DNA of 64,000 nucleotides from Lactobacillus sp. ESL0679 (lineage in GTDB: Bacteria; Bacillota; Bacilli; Lactobacillales; Lactobacillaceae). Shown here one piece after another: positions 13,343 through 23,193 of the stretch. Under the pieces are notes generated by a model. It worked only from the letters and a program-made list of their open reading frames with translations. It was not told the origin of the DNA and ran no database searches. Made by a program: the position numbers and the translations under genes. Within the stretch, counting starts at the first letter, position 1, and the number at the start of each line of letters is the position of its first letter. The stretch spans positions 62,001-126,000 of the forward strand of contig NZ_JAQTIG010000003.1 in assembly GCF_029433515.1 (NCBI RefSeq). Reading direction: 5' to 3'.

Positions 13343-15871
13343 ATGTCAGTAAAACATTTTTATGAAACTTTTCACCCAGAACATTACGATTTATTCATTG
13401 ATGTTGACCGTGAAAAAAAGACGATAACTGGTACTTCAACCATTACTGGTGAGGCACTTGAAGATACAATTTTAGTCAACCAAAAGTACATGAAGATTGC
13501 GTCAGTTAAAGAAGACGGCAAGGACGTGCCATTTACTGTTGATGACGATAAAGAAGCAATTAAGATTGACTTAGGTAAGACAGGAACTGTTACGGTTGCG
13601 ATTGCTTATAGTGCACCATTAACTGATACTATGATGGGGATTTATCCATCATATTACATGCTTGATGGTGTTAAAAAGCAGATTATTGGTACCCAGTTTG
13701 AAACAACTGCCGCAAGACAGGCATTTCCATGTGTTGATGAGCCAGAAGCAAAAGCCACATTTAGCTTAGCGATTAAGTATGATGAACATGAAGGCGAGAC
13801 AACTATTGCCAACATGCCAGAAATCAAAGTTGAAAATGGCGTGCACTACTTTGAAAAGTCAGTGAGAATGTCCAGTTACTTGGTTGCCTTCGCCTTTGGT
13901 GAATTGCAATCCAAATTAACGGAAACTAAAGATGGCGTTAAGGTTGGGGTATTTGCTACTAAGGCCCACAAGGCTAAGGAATTAGACTTTGCCTTGGATA
14001 TTGCTAAACGTGCAATTGAATTTTACGAAGAATTTTACCAAACCAAATATCCGTTGGCCCACTCATGGCAATTGGCTTTACCTGACTTTTCTGCAGGTGC
14101 GATGGAAAATTGGGGCTTAGTTACTTATCGTGAAGCCGCAATTTTACTTGACCCAGACAATGCTACAGTTGAACAAAAGGGTTATGTTGCCAGTGTAATC
14201 ACACACGAGTTAGCTCACCAATGGTTCGGGGACCTCGTAACGATGAAGTGGTGGGACGATCTATGGTTAAACGAAAGTTTTGCCAACATGATGATGTACC
14301 TGTCAGTTGATGCAATGGAGCCTAGTTGGGATGTTTGGAACAACATGTACCAGACTGGTGAAGTTCCGTTAGCTTTGAATCGGGATGCAACTGATGGTGT
14401 CCAATCAGTTCACGTTAATGTAGAACACCCAGCAGACATTGACTCATTGTTTGATGGGGCAATTGTGTATGCCAAGGGTTCAAGAATGTTGGTCATGGTC
14501 CGTAAGTTATTGGGTGACGATGCTTTGCGTAAGGGCCTCAAGTATTACTTTGACAACCACAAGTTTGGCAATGCCACAGGTGATGACTTGTGGAACGCCT
14601 TGTCAACAGTAACCGATCTTGATATTGGTAAGATTATGCACACTTGGCTTGATCAACCGGGTTACCCAGTTGTTAGCGCACGCGTTGCTGATAATGGTCA
14701 CTTACTGTTGAGTCAAAAGCAATTCTTTGTTGGTGAAGGCAAGGAAGTTGGCCGTACTTGGGCAATTCCACTAAATGCTAACTTTAAGGCACCACAAATT
14801 ATGACAGAGCAAGAAGTCGACTTGGGTGACTATAAGGCATTACGCGCTGAAGCTGGTCATGCTTTACGCTTGAATGTTGGCAACAGCTCACACTTTATTG
14901 TTAACTACGATGAAACTTTGATGGCCGATATTATGAATGACTTGAGCAATCTTAAGCCGGTTGATGAATTACAATTATTGCAAGACTTAGGGTTATTGGC
15001 AGAAGGTAAGCAAATTTCTTACGCTGAAATTGTGCCATTATTACCAAAATTTGCAGGTTCTAAGTCAAATATTGTTATTAACTCTTTGTTTAGCTCTGCT
15101 AGACAATTACGCAAGTTTGTTACACCAAATTCAGCTGAAGAAAAGAACTTGAAGTCCTTCTTTAATCAATTATCGGCTAAGCAAGTTGAGCGTTTGGGCT
15201 GGGAAGTTAAGGCAGACGATAGTAGTGCAGACTTGCAAATGCGGCCAATTGAACTTTCTGCTGCTTTGTACGCAGATAATGCAGCTGCAATTGCCGCAGG
15301 ACATGAAATTTTTGTAAAACACCAAGATGATCTGTCGGCTATTGAAGCATCTGTGCGGCCATACGTTTTGATTAATGAGGTCAAGAATTACAATGAGGCT
15401 GGTTTAGTTGCTCGCTTAATCAAGGAATACCAGACAGTAGTTGATCCTTATTACAAGGCAGACTTGCTTTCAGCAGTTACCAGCACCAAGAACGCTGACG
15501 AAATCAAGCAAATTGTTACTGACTTTGAAGATGCTGATGTAATTAAGCCGCAAGACTTACGGACATGGTACTACAATATCTTAGGTAACCCATTAGGTGA
15601 GCAAGCTGCTTGGGATTGGCTGCGTGATCAGTGGTCATGGCTAGAGAAGACAGTCGGTGGCGACATGGAATTTACTACTTACATTACTGTTACCTCAAGA
15701 GTGTTCCATACACCAGAACGACTTGATGAGTTTAAAGCCTTCTTTGAGCCTAAGATTGACCAACCGGGCTTGGGCCGTGAAATCAACATGGACACTAGAG
15801 TAATTACCACTAAGGCAGATCTAGTTGAAGCAGAAAAAGCTGCTGTCAATCAGGCAATTAAAGAAGCATAG
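13343..15871 (+). CDS. pepN: Aminopeptidase N
   Basis: An 842-residue zinc metallopeptidase of family M1, cytosolic, which removes N-terminal residues from peptides brought in by transporters. The exopeptidase motif GAMENWG is at about 252-258 and the zinc site HELAHQWFGD at about 288-297, with the second Glu in NESFAN about 20 residues on. Length and ending agree with lactobacillus PepN. AGGAGG stands before the ATG. The peptide transporter of the POT family next door fits a joint role in peptide use. Confidence 0.97.
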   Translation: MSVKHFYETFHPEHYDLFIDVDREKKTITGTSTITGEALEDTILVNQKYMKIASVKEDGKDVPFTVDDDKEAIKIDLGKTGTVTVAIAYSAPLTDTMMGIYPSYYMLDGVKKQIIGTQFETTAARQAFPCVDEPEAKATFSLAIKYDEHEGETTIANMPEIKVENGVHYFEKSVRMSSYLVAFAFGELQSKLTETKDGVKVGVFATKAHKAKELDFALDIAKRAIEFYEEFYQTKYPLAHSWQLALPDFSAGAMENWGLVTYREAAILLDPDNATVEQKGYVASVITHELAHQWFGDLVTMKWWDDLWLNESFANMMMYLSVDAMEPSWDVWNNMYQTGEVPLALNRDATDGVQSVHVNVEHPADIDSLFDGAIVYAKGSRMLVMVRKLLGDDALRKGLKYYFDNHKFGNATGDDLWNALSTVTDLDIGKIMHTWLDQPGYPVVSARVADNGHLLLSQKQFFVGEGKEVGRTWAIPLNANFKAPQIMTEQEVDLGDYKALRAEAGHALRLNVGNSSHFIVNYDETLMADIMNDLSNLKPVDELQLLQDLGLLAEGKQISYAEIVPLLPKFAGSKSNIVINSLFSSARQLRKFVTPNSAEEKNLKSFFNQLSAKQVERLGWEVKADDSSADLQMRPIELSAALYADNAAAIAAGHEIFVKHQDDLSAIEASVRPYVLINEVKNYNEAGLVARLIKEYQTVVDPYYKADLLSAVTSTKNADEIKQIVTDFEDADVIKPQDLRTWYYNILGNPLGEQAAWDWLRDQWSWLEKTVGGDMEFTTYITVTSRVFHTPERLDEFKAFFEPKIDQPGLGREINMDTRVITTKADLVEAEKAAVNQAIKEA

Positions 15872-15885
15872 ATTTGATTAAAACT

Positions 15886-15925
15886 AAAGAGCGTTACTTT
15901 TTTTAGGAGTAATGCTCTTTTTTTG
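15886..15925 (+). terminator. Terminator after pepN
   Basis: AAAGAGCGTTAC pairs with GTAATGCTCTTT, then T residues. Confidence 0.8.
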
Positions 15926-16014
15926 CTCATTGTGAGTATAAGATTTAATTTTTATTAACATTAGCTGTATAATTGTAAGGTACAGCTTAAATTAAAGGGG
16001 TTTAATTTTAATCA

Positions 16015-17508
16015 ATGAAGGAAAAAAATATCGACACAGCGTTCTTTGGCCAACCTAAAGGGTTGTCAACGCTCTTTTTCACTGAAATGTGGGAAAGGTT
16101 TAGTTATTATGGCATGCGAGCAATTTTGTTGTTCTACATGTATTATGCAGTAAGTCAGGGCGGGTTGGGCATGAACCAAACCACCGCTGCTTCGGTGATG
16201 TCAATTTATGGCTCGTTAGTTTACCTGTCCAATATTGTCGGCGGTTGGTTGTCTGACCGGGTCTGGGGTCCGCGCAAGACGGTCTTTATCGGTGGCGTTT
16301 TAATTATGTTTGGTCATATCGTGTTATCCTTGCCCATGGGCTTGGTAGCACTTTATAGTTCAATTGCCTTGATTGTGGCAGGTACAGGTCTATTAAAGCC
16401 CAATGTTTCTGACATGGTTGGTGGCCTTTACTCTGAAAGTGACCGTCGCCGCGATGCTGGTTTTAGCATGTTTGTCTTTGGGATAAACTTAGGTTCTGCA
16501 ATTTCACCAATTTTAGTGCCGTGGGCTGCTAATGGCTTTGGCATGCACCTCTTTGGCAATGAGATGAACTTCCATGCCGGCTTTTCACTAGCTGCAATTG
16601 GGATGTTCTTTGGTTTAATGCAATATTATTTCGGCGGGAAGAAATATCTGTCAAACGATAGCTTATTGCCAACTGATCCAATCGATCATGCAAGCTTAGT
16701 TAAAATTTTGCAAAAGTCAGTGCTAGCAATTGTTGCTGTTGTAGTACTGTTAGGCATCATGGCAGCTTGCAGTCAATTAAATATTGCTAATATCATCTTA
16801 TTGATTACAATTGTCGCAATTTTACTACCGATTTATCTTTTTGCAGTAATGCTGCGTAGTAAAAAGGTGACCAAAGTTGAGCATTCACGTGTTCTGGCAT
16901 ACATTCCACTCTTTATCGCTGCGGCAGTCTTTTGGGGAATTGAGGAGTCAGGTTCAGTTGTCTTGGCCTTGTTTGCGCAAGAGAGGACAGTTCTTCACAT
17001 TGGCAATTGGCATTTTGCGACAGCTAACTTCCAGACACTTAATCCACTCTTTATCATGATTCTGACGCCATTCTTTGTTTGGCTTTGGAGTAAGTGGAAG
17101 AAGCAACCGAGTGCTGCTGGTAAATTTTCATGGGGCTTGATTTTTGCTGGTTTATCTTATATTGTAATGGCGTTTCCGGGGATGCTCTATGGTACCGCAG
17201 GCCGCGTTAGTCCGTTTTGGCTTGTAGGTTCATGGTTTATCGTTGAAATTGGGGAAATGCTGATTTCACCAATCGGCTTATCAGTTACGACCAAGTTGGC
17301 GCCAGCTGCTTACAGCTCACAGATGATGAGCATGTGGTTCTTAGCTGATGCCGCAGGACAAGCAGTTAACTCGCAAATAGTTAAGTACTTCTCTGCTAGT
17401 ACAGAAATTCAATATTTCTTGATTGTTGGTGGTGTAAGCATCCTGTTAGGTTTGTTGATGTTCTTTTTAGTTAAGAAAATCGACAGCTTAATGGCCGGTG
17501 TTCACTAG
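16015..17508 (+). CDS. dtpT: POT-family proton-coupled di/tripeptide transporter
   Basis: A 497-residue protein with 12 to 14 membrane helices. The PTR signature FFTEMWERFSYYGMRAILLF near the N-terminus (about 22-41) contains the ExxERFxYYG motif for proton coupling and peptide binding. GTGLLKPNVSDMVGGLY and FGINLGSAISPILVPWAANG follow in the usual places. DtpT of lactic acid bacteria imports di- and tripeptides at the cell membrane. It lies directly after pepN but behind its own terminator and start. Confidence 0.95.
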   Translation: MKEKNIDTAFFGQPKGLSTLFFTEMWERFSYYGMRAILLFYMYYAVSQGGLGMNQTTAASVMSIYGSLVYLSNIVGGWLSDRVWGPRKTVFIGGVLIMFGHIVLSLPMGLVALYSSIALIVAGTGLLKPNVSDMVGGLYSESDRRRDAGFSMFVFGINLGSAISPILVPWAANGFGMHLFGNEMNFHAGFSLAAIGMFFGLMQYYFGGKKYLSNDSLLPTDPIDHASLVKILQKSVLAIVAVVVLLGIMAACSQLNIANIILLITIVAILLPIYLFAVMLRSKKVTKVEHSRVLAYIPLFIAAAVFWGIEESGSVVLALFAQERTVLHIGNWHFATANFQTLNPLFIMILTPFFVWLWSKWKKQPSAAGKFSWGLIFAGLSYIVMAFPGMLYGTAGRVSPFWLVGSWFIVEIGEMLISPIGLSVTTKLAPAAYSSQMMSMWFLADAAGQAVNSQIVKYFSASTEIQYFLIVGGVSILLGLLMFFLVKKIDSLMAGVH

Positions 17509-17521
17509 AATCAATCGCAAG

Positions 17522-17562
17522 TAAATACCCGTTAGTTCAAATAGCTAACGGGTATTTTTTTA
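17522..17562 (+). terminator. Terminator after dtpT
   Basis: AAATACCCGTTAG pairs with CTAACGGGTATTT, then seven T residues. Confidence 0.9.
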
Positions 17563-17563
17563 A

Positions 17564-17647
17564 TTATAAGCAATAACAGCTTCGTGTTTAATCTCACTTG
17601 GTTTAATATTATTGACGCAGCCATGCGAGCCGCCACGTAAATATGCC
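17564..17647 (-). pseudogene. Duplicated 3' fragment of the L,D-transpeptidase gene
   Basis: Read on the minus strand, this 84-base stretch encodes AYLRGGSHGCVNNIKPSEIK, then HEAVIAYN and a stop. It is the C-terminus of the transpeptidase at 18432 with one inserted codon and a 24-base deletion between two copies of GTTTAATC. The whole gene upstream is missing. It abuts the stop codon of the gene at 17647-18327, so that gene lies between two direct copies of the transpeptidase 3' end. Confidence 0.85.
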
Positions 17648-18327
17648 TAATCTTTGCTTTTGTACTTAATATTAAAGGCAACACGATGAATATTGTTTAA
17701 TTTGTCTTCTATCGCGTGGATTAGGGACAGCTTTTGAGTAATTATTTCTTGTTTAGCATCCAAGAATAATTGTTGCTTAGACTTAGCCTGTTCTGCGTAT
17801 AAATCCGCCAATTCTTGATGTAAATTAGACAACTCTTGAGCATACGTATTAACATCCTGATAATAACGATTAATAAACACTGAGGTAATGTAATTACGAT
17901 CAAAGTCATCAAGTTGATAACTTGCCTTTAACACCGCTGTTTCAAGGCTATCATACTCTTTAGCATAACGATTATACGTTAGCGGATAGCACGTAACGCA
18001 AGTTCTCTTTTCTTGATCATAAATAATGATTACAGCACCACATGTTATCAGCAAATTATTCTGATCATTATCACTCACGGCAAAATCATCGTAATTTTTC
18101 AACAAATCGGTTACCCATGACATCACATAAGCATAATTGCGTGCTGCATCATGAAAATTTTTCACGCCAAAACGTTCTTGGGCTCGGTCGATAAAATGAT
18201 CAGTAATCTTCATATCCTTAGTAAAATCTTCAGCAACTGTCTTAGTAGATTGTTCTTGCTTGGCCATTCTTTCTTTGTCTTGATCAAGTAAACGTTGCAT
18301 TTTTTCAATATTTAATCTTTTAACCAT
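17647..18327 (-). CDS. Hypothetical cytosolic protein between transpeptidase repeats
   Basis: A protein of 226 residues with no signal peptide or membrane helix. Residues 1-45 are charged and helical. The middle (ITDHFIDRAQERFGVKNFHD, then LLITCGAVIIIYDQEKRTCV) looks like a compact alpha/beta domain. The last 70 residues form a coiled coil (ELSNLHQELADLYAEQAKSK). No family is recognised. GAAAGGA stands about 12 bases before ATG. It is flanked by direct copies of the ldt 3' end, which suggests it arrived as an insertion. The function is unknown. Confidence 0.6.
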   Translation of the reverse strand: MVKRLNIEKMQRLLDQDKERMAKQEQSTKTVAEDFTKDMKITDHFIDRAQERFGVKNFHDAARNYAYVMSWVTDLLKNYDDFAVSDNDQNNLLITCGAVIIIYDQEKRTCVTCYPLTYNRYAKEYDSLETAVLKASYQLDDFDRNYITSVFINRYYQDVNTYAQELSNLHQELADLYAEQAKSKQQLFLDAKQEIITQKLSLIHAIEDKLNNIHRVAFNIKYKSKD

Positions 18328-18431
18328 TAATTAACTCAGTCCTTTCTTTTTTGATTTTATTATACCAACTTTACAAATTAAGCAATACAAATAAATAAAA
18401 AGGGTTGCTATAATTATTGGTCTTCTGAGGT

Positions 18432-19643
18432 TCAGTTATAAACAATAACGGCTTCGTGTTTAATCACGTTGTGCCAAACTTGTTTAATCTCACTTGGTTT
18501 AATATTGACGCAGCCGTGTGAACCACCACGTAAATATGCCTTCTTGCTCCAGTCGGTGCGCCAGCTGGCGTCATGCAAGCCGCAGCCACTCAACGTGAAT
18601 GGCATCCAGTACCTAACTTTGGAAGCATATTTAGAACCATCATCATTGCGGCCGCGCAAAGTTGCCGGCGACTGCTTATACTGGATGTACCACACTCCTT
18701 GTGGTGTTCTGTTGCCCTTGCCACCGTCTTTAGTTCCCGTGACAACGTCATTCAGATGGACAGCCAGTTTACCTTTGCGGACAATCCAGACTTCCTGATT
18801 TTTAAGAGAAACGACAATATAATTGTCACCAATACCGGAATTTTTCTTACCATAACCAAGGCCGTAAGTGCTGTAGCCAAGGCCATAAATATAATTCTGA
18901 CCAGCAACTGTCTTAGTCTGATTAAGGTAAGCTTGCTCAACTGCTGCTTGGGCCTTTTTAACGTAAACGCCCCAGCCGTAGCTTTGGTTCTTGACCATAA
19001 TTTTGGTCTGATTGAGTTTATTCTTACTTGGTACGGCGAACTTGTAGCTCTTGTGAAGAGTGGAAACTTTACTGTCGATTTGGTTAAGTTTAGCAGTTAA
19101 ATTCTCAACGTTAGTAAAGGAATACTTGTTGTTTTTGAAAGATAACTGGTTAATCATCTTTTTAGCCGGTAATTTGTAATTTTTGCCAGCGACTTGATAA
19201 GTAATGGTTGTCTTGCTGATTGCCTTGAGCTTTTTAGCGGCAGCTGATAACTGCTTAGAGTCATAAGTGCGGGACTGCTTGTTGGGCATTTCTGTATGTT
19301 GCTTCTTGAAATAACCACTTACTGTGTCCTCGTCAATTGTGTTGATGCTGGGATCACGCTCAATAGTTACCTTGCCGTTTTCAAGTAGCACCATGTTATT
19401 AGCGCGGGCATTAATCTTTGTAGTTGCCTTATTGACGGTTAAGTTGCCAACTTTTACACCATAAATAGTGACGTTAGGATTAAAGTGATTAACGGCAAAC
19501 TCGCGCGCCCGTTTTTGCGAGGCCACATGGTTGTTATATAAAACTACACCAAAAATAACACCCAAAATCAAAATAACGCCGACAATAACTAGGTAGAGAT
19601 TATTGCGGTGGTTGTATTTTTTTAAGTTTTTTCGTGATTGCAT
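18432..19643 (-). CDS. L,D-transpeptidase (YkuD domain)
   Basis: The product has 403 residues when started at the ATG at 19643 behind TAGTAGG; an upstream in-frame start at 19700 is less likely. There is one N-terminal membrane anchor (LYLVIVGVILILGVIFGVVL). A peptidoglycan-binding PG_binding_4-type region (about 40-240) carries the motif YGVKVGNLTVNKATTKI. The C-terminal YkuD domain has the catalytic GGSHGCVNIKP, where Cys is the nucleophile and His/Ser neighbours are conserved. It would form 3-3 crosslinks or attach proteins to peptidoglycan outside the membrane. It is a single gene. Confidence 0.9.
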   Translation of the reverse strand: MQSRKNLKKYNHRNNLYLVIVGVILILGVIFGVVLYNNHVASQKRAREFAVNHFNPNVTIYGVKVGNLTVNKATTKINARANNMVLLENGKVTIERDPSINTIDEDTVSGYFKKQHTEMPNKQSRTYDSKQLSAAAKKLKAISKTTITYQVAGKNYKLPAKKMINQLSFKNNKYSFTNVENLTAKLNQIDSKVSTLHKSYKFAVPSKNKLNQTKIMVKNQSYGWGVYVKKAQAAVEQAYLNQTKTVAGQNYIYGLGYSTYGLGYGKKNSGIGDNYIVVSLKNQEVWIVRKGKLAVHLNDVVTGTKDGGKGNRTPQGVWYIQYKQSPATLRGRNDDGSKYASKVRYWMPFTLSGCGLHDASWRTDWSKKAYLRGGSHGCVNIKPSEIKQVWHNVIKHEAVIVYN

Positions 19644-19858
19644 AAATTTACCTACTATAAATAAAATACCTGTAAGAAGATTGCTGTTACAGTTTATCAT
19701 CTGTTACAAGCATAGTAAAATTCATCAATAAAGCTAATTATCTACGATAATAATTCGATATTTTCTTAATTAATTATAGAATAATTTTTGTTAGTTGGGA
19801 AAGATTAACTTATAATACATAACATTAGACCGTAAATTATAATTATAGGAGGAAGAAG

Positions 19859-20662
19859 ATGGAAAGTGAACCGTTAGTTTTTGAATTAGGAGTTGCCAAG
19901 GGTAAGCCTCATTCATACCGTAAAACACCGCGCAAGCCGGTCTGTCCATTTTGTGCGGTTGACCAATTAACTGATATTTACGAAAAGCAGGGGGAGATGA
20001 TCTGGCTGCATAATAAATTTCCGACTTTACGCGATACGGTCCAGACGGTTTTGATTGAGTCGAGCGACCATAATGGCGATATTGCTAACTATGCTCCAGA
20101 TGATAATCGTAAGCTCATGCGCTTTGCTCTCACATGTTTTAAGCAAATGAATGATAGCGGCGAGTATCAATCTGTCTTGTGGTACAAAAATTACGGTACA
20201 CGTTCCGGTGGTTCTCTTGAGCATCCGCACATGCAATTAGTTGGGTTAAAGCATTTGGATGGTTATAAGTATATTCATCAAGATAACTTTGCCGGGATTT
20301 CTGTATTCAATAATCAAGAAGTTGCGGTTAATATTGCCACGCATCCCGTCCAAGGCTATGACGAGTTAAATATTAACTTGCTCAACTTGTCGGGACTTGA
20401 CCTGTGGGCTGATTGGATCCAGAGTGGGGTTAAGTACATGCTCAATGTGATGTTTAACGGCCGTTGTACATCGTACAACTTATTCTTTTATCCGCGGCAA
20501 GATGGTGGCGTTTGTGCTAAATTGATTTCGCGCTTTGAAGCACCGGCGTATTTTGTTGGTTATAAATTATCACAGGTTGATGATGAGCAGACATTGCAGC
20601 AGGAGGCCAAGCAATTTCGCCGCTTTTTTGATAATGGTTCAAGTACAAATTATGAAAAATAA
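19859..20662 (+). CDS. GalT-like / DUF4931 protein
   Basis: A protein of 267 residues with AGGAGG just upstream. Two Cys at CPFC (about 29-32) probably bind zinc. The HIT/GalT-type motif appears as EHPHMQLVG (about 120-128), where His-x-His would carry a nucleotidyl group. The first residues (GVAKGKPHSYRKTPRKPVCP) match DUF4931 proteins, relatives of galactose-1-phosphate uridylyltransferase. The actual substrate is unknown. Its stop overlaps the start of the next gene by 11 bases, so the two are translationally coupled. Confidence 0.75.
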   Translation: MESEPLVFELGVAKGKPHSYRKTPRKPVCPFCAVDQLTDIYEKQGEMIWLHNKFPTLRDTVQTVLIESSDHNGDIANYAPDDNRKLMRFALTCFKQMNDSGEYQSVLWYKNYGTRSGGSLEHPHMQLVGLKHLDGYKYIHQDNFAGISVFNNQEVAVNIATHPVQGYDELNINLLNLSGLDLWADWIQSGVKYMLNVMFNGRCTSYNLFFYPRQDGGVCAKLISRFEAPAYFVGYKLSQVDDEQTLQQEAKQFRRFFDNGSSTNYEK

Positions 20663-21611
20663 AATAATTAAAATAATTGGTTCAAGTTTAGTTGTAAAAG
20701 AAGCAACGCGGTTAGTTTATGGTCGCAGCCTAAGTAGTTTATTAGTAGAGCAGGCGTTGCGATTAGTAAAGCCATTTCCCGAAGTAACCGCTGAGAGCTA
20801 TCAAGCTGCGGTGAAGAATGGCAATCTGCCGTATGAAATACCAGCTTATGCTGTCAAAATGGGTTTTGAGCCCTGGCTGAAGTATCGGGACGTTGTTAGT
20901 CTAACTAAATATGCGCGTGCACATGATAGAGTTATTTTTTACTTACATGGTGGTGGTTTTTGGCAGCAGCCAACCCTCTTTCATTATCATTTTTTGACAA
21001 AACTTGCCAATAAATTGCAAGCACAAGTTATCATGCCAATTTATCCCAAAATTCCGGTGTTTACAGCACAAGACATTAATCAGATGGTCTTAGATGTATA
21101 CCGAATGTTGTGTCAAAAGTATCCTAAAGATACGCAAATTATCATGATGGGCGATTCAGCAGGCGGCGGTTTGGCTCTGGCAATGCTTGAGCAATTGAGT
21201 AGATTAAAATTGCCGCAACCGCAACAAGCATTTTTGTTTTCACCTTGGCTTGACGTACGTACTGATGATCCCCAGATGAAATTAATTCAACCTAATGATC
21301 ATCTTTTGAAAATAGCTGACTTGCAGTTGCGCGGGCGGTTATATGCCGGAAAACTCGGAAATAGTGTGATGACTAGACCACTTTTAGGGAATTTAAATGA
21401 TTTGCCCCCGATTGTGGCTTTTACTGGGACACATGATATTTTAAATATTGACGCGCAAAAACTACAAAAAAGAGCTACTGAGACAAATTCAAATATTGCA
21501 GTTGTTACATATGCACAAATGGATCATGATTTTATTTTGTTTCCAATACCAGAAGCGCGTCAGGCTATAGCTAAGGTTGTCAATTTAGTTAAAAAAAGCA
21601 ATTTGTGCTGA
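20652..21611 (+). CDS. Alpha/beta hydrolase-3 family esterase
   Basis: The product has 319 residues, started at the ATG at 20652, which overlaps the previous stop; a longer frame from 20535 lies inside the previous gene and is not used. The hormone-sensitive-lipase-type motif HGGGFWQQP (about 98) forms the oxyanion hole. The nucleophile elbow is GDSAGGGLAL (about 172), Asp is in GTHDILN and His in MDHDFILFP near the end. The family hydrolyses short-chain esters. The N-terminal 40 residues are amphipathic and might touch the membrane. The substrate is unknown. Confidence 0.85.
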   Translation: MKNKIIKIIGSSLVVKEATRLVYGRSLSSLLVEQALRLVKPFPEVTAESYQAAVKNGNLPYEIPAYAVKMGFEPWLKYRDVVSLTKYARAHDRVIFYLHGGGFWQQPTLFHYHFLTKLANKLQAQVIMPIYPKIPVFTAQDINQMVLDVYRMLCQKYPKDTQIIMMGDSAGGGLALAMLEQLSRLKLPQPQQAFLFSPWLDVRTDDPQMKLIQPNDHLLKIADLQLRGRLYAGKLGNSVMTRPLLGNLNDLPPIVAFTGTHDILNIDAQKLQKRATETNSNIAVVTYAQMDHDFILFPIPEARQAIAKVVNLVKKSNLC

Positions 21612-21661
21612 TAAATAATTATTGTATAATATGCTTTAAACTGTTTATTAAGGAGAAACAT

Positions 21662-22273
21662 ATGCACAGAAAAGAAACTCGCAATTTGGCGATTACCGCC
21701 GTATTTGTTGCAATTTTTTTATTACAGACCTTCGTTCCTAATATTGGCTATATCCGAATTTTACCAACATTACCGGCAATCACAACCGTTCCGCTGACGG
21801 TGGCTGTTTATTCCTTATTGATGGGACCTAAGGCAGGAACCCTTTTTGGTCTTTTCTGGGGATTATTGCGCTTATTTCAGGCATACACACAGCCGGGAGA
21901 TATTGTCAGCTTGATGTTATTTCAGAATGTCTTTATTTCTCTAGTACCAAGTATTCTAGCAGGATTATTTCCAGGGTTAGTTGGCCGCTTGTTTGAACAT
22001 AAATCGGGTAAGGCGCGTGAACTAGGATACATTTTAGCTGGGGCAATCACATCTTTGACCAACACCGCCGTGGTAATCTTACTGACAAGTATTATCTTTA
22101 TGGGTAATGGCAAGCTGGCAGCTAGCATGGGGCACTTTGCGCCAGGGACGCCATTAATTATGATTTTAATTTTGGCATTGGGGATGAACGGCTTAATTGA
22201 AGCAATTTTCACCGCAATTGTCACACCGATTATTGTCACGCCAATGAAGACGGTTATGAAAAAATTGCGGTAG
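21662..22273 (+). CDS. ECF transporter S component (vitamin specificity unknown)
   Basis: A protein of 203 residues from the ATG behind AAGGAGAAAC. Six membrane helices are interrupted by the conserved PxxP-type loop IRILPTLPAITTVPLTVAVY and GPKAGTLFGLFWGLLRLFQA. This arrangement fits S components of energy-coupling-factor importers of the FolT/PanT/RibU size class, which use a shared EcfAA'T module encoded elsewhere. The sequence does not name the vitamin, and I see no riboswitch upstream. It is a single gene with its own terminator. Confidence 0.75.
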   Translation: MHRKETRNLAITAVFVAIFLLQTFVPNIGYIRILPTLPAITTVPLTVAVYSLLMGPKAGTLFGLFWGLLRLFQAYTQPGDIVSLMLFQNVFISLVPSILAGLFPGLVGRLFEHKSGKARELGYILAGAITSLTNTAVVILLTSIIFMGNGKLAASMGHFAPGTPLIMILILALGMNGLIEAIFTAIVTPIIVTPMKTVMKKLR

Positions 22274-22297
22274 TACACCCGCAACTTTAATAGATTC

Positions 22298-22323
22298 AAG
22301 AGTAGATTTCCTACTCTTTTTTT
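22298..22323 (+). terminator. Terminator
   Basis: AAGAGTAG pairs with CTACTCTT around a five-base loop, then seven T residues. Confidence 0.8.
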
Positions 22324-22387
22324 ACAGTTAAAACTATACTAAAATAAATATGTTAGAAAATCCAATTAATTAGTGGGAGAAAATTAA

Positions 22388-23176
22388 ATGAAAAAGTGTC
22401 CAAATTGTGGTGCATTAATGAATACCGATGTGAACTTTTGCACTAATTGTGGTGCAGATATTCGGCAAGTTGCGCAAAAGCAGGTTAATCGTGCTGATAT
22501 TCAAGCGGAAATCAATCGCAGTCAAGGTACTGCTGGGAGAACAACGCAACATAATTCTGATGACCAACTACAAAAGTATTGGCATTGGTTTGTCAAGTCA
22601 TGGCAGCATCCGTTTAGTGAGCAGGAGAGTGTTAACTGGTATGGTGCAGTGACGCTATTAATTGAGGATTTAATATTTGTTTTGGGCCTGTATATTGGCA
22701 TGAGCGGAATTTCCAGTCAATATGTTAACGGGCAACAATTACCGGTCTTTACAGGAATTTCCTTTGGCACGGCACTTGAAGTTTTATTTTTTGTGATGTT
22801 GTTGGAAGTTGCTTTTGCTGGTGCGATGTATCTGGCATATCTGTTTATCTATGGTCAAAGACGTAGCTTTATTTCATTTTGTAATCATGCTGTTCAGGCA
22901 TCTAACCTGAATATTATCTTGATTGTGGCAGCCTTTATTTTTATGATGTTGGGCATGGGCGGCAAGATTTTTGCGGTGATGCTGTGCTCGATTTGCTTTG
23001 CTATCTTTGCTGATGCCTTTCAAGTTGCTTTATTGGGTGACCCTGATCCAGTGCGTGATAAGATGTATGGCTTTCTGATTGCGTTATCCGCTAGCTTTAT
23101 TGTTGGGCTGATTTGGTCTGTGGTAGTTTATAATACTGTTATTTTGCAGTTTATTTCGTATTTCAGTAGGTTATAA
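22388..23176 (+). CDS. Zinc-ribbon membrane protein
   Basis: A protein of 262 residues. It opens with a double-Cys zinc ribbon (KKCPNCGALMNTDVNFCTNC, then GADIRQ), then a 60-residue polar linker and a membrane domain with about five helices (LLIEDLIFVLGLYIGMSGIS onwards). It resembles lactobacillus zinc-ribbon/YIP1-like membrane proteins of unknown role. It is the first gene of a two-gene operon with another zinc-ribbon protein. The ribbon is cytosolic by the positive-inside rule. Confidence 0.7.
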   Translation: MKKCPNCGALMNTDVNFCTNCGADIRQVAQKQVNRADIQAEINRSQGTAGRTTQHNSDDQLQKYWHWFVKSWQHPFSEQESVNWYGAVTLLIEDLIFVLGLYIGMSGISSQYVNGQQLPVFTGISFGTALEVLFFVMLLEVAFAGAMYLAYLFIYGQRRSFISFCNHAVQASNLNIILIVAAFIFMMLGMGGKIFAVMLCSICFAIFADAFQVALLGDPDPVRDKMYGFLIALSASFIVGLIWSVVVYNTVILQFISYFSRL

Positions 23177-23193
23177 ATTAGGGAGAACTAATT

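Noticed and set aside
18573-19100. A 175-codon open frame on the plus strand inside the L,D-transpeptidase gene
   Set aside because: It is fully antisense to a well-supported gene, has no ribosome site, and overlaps other chance frames.
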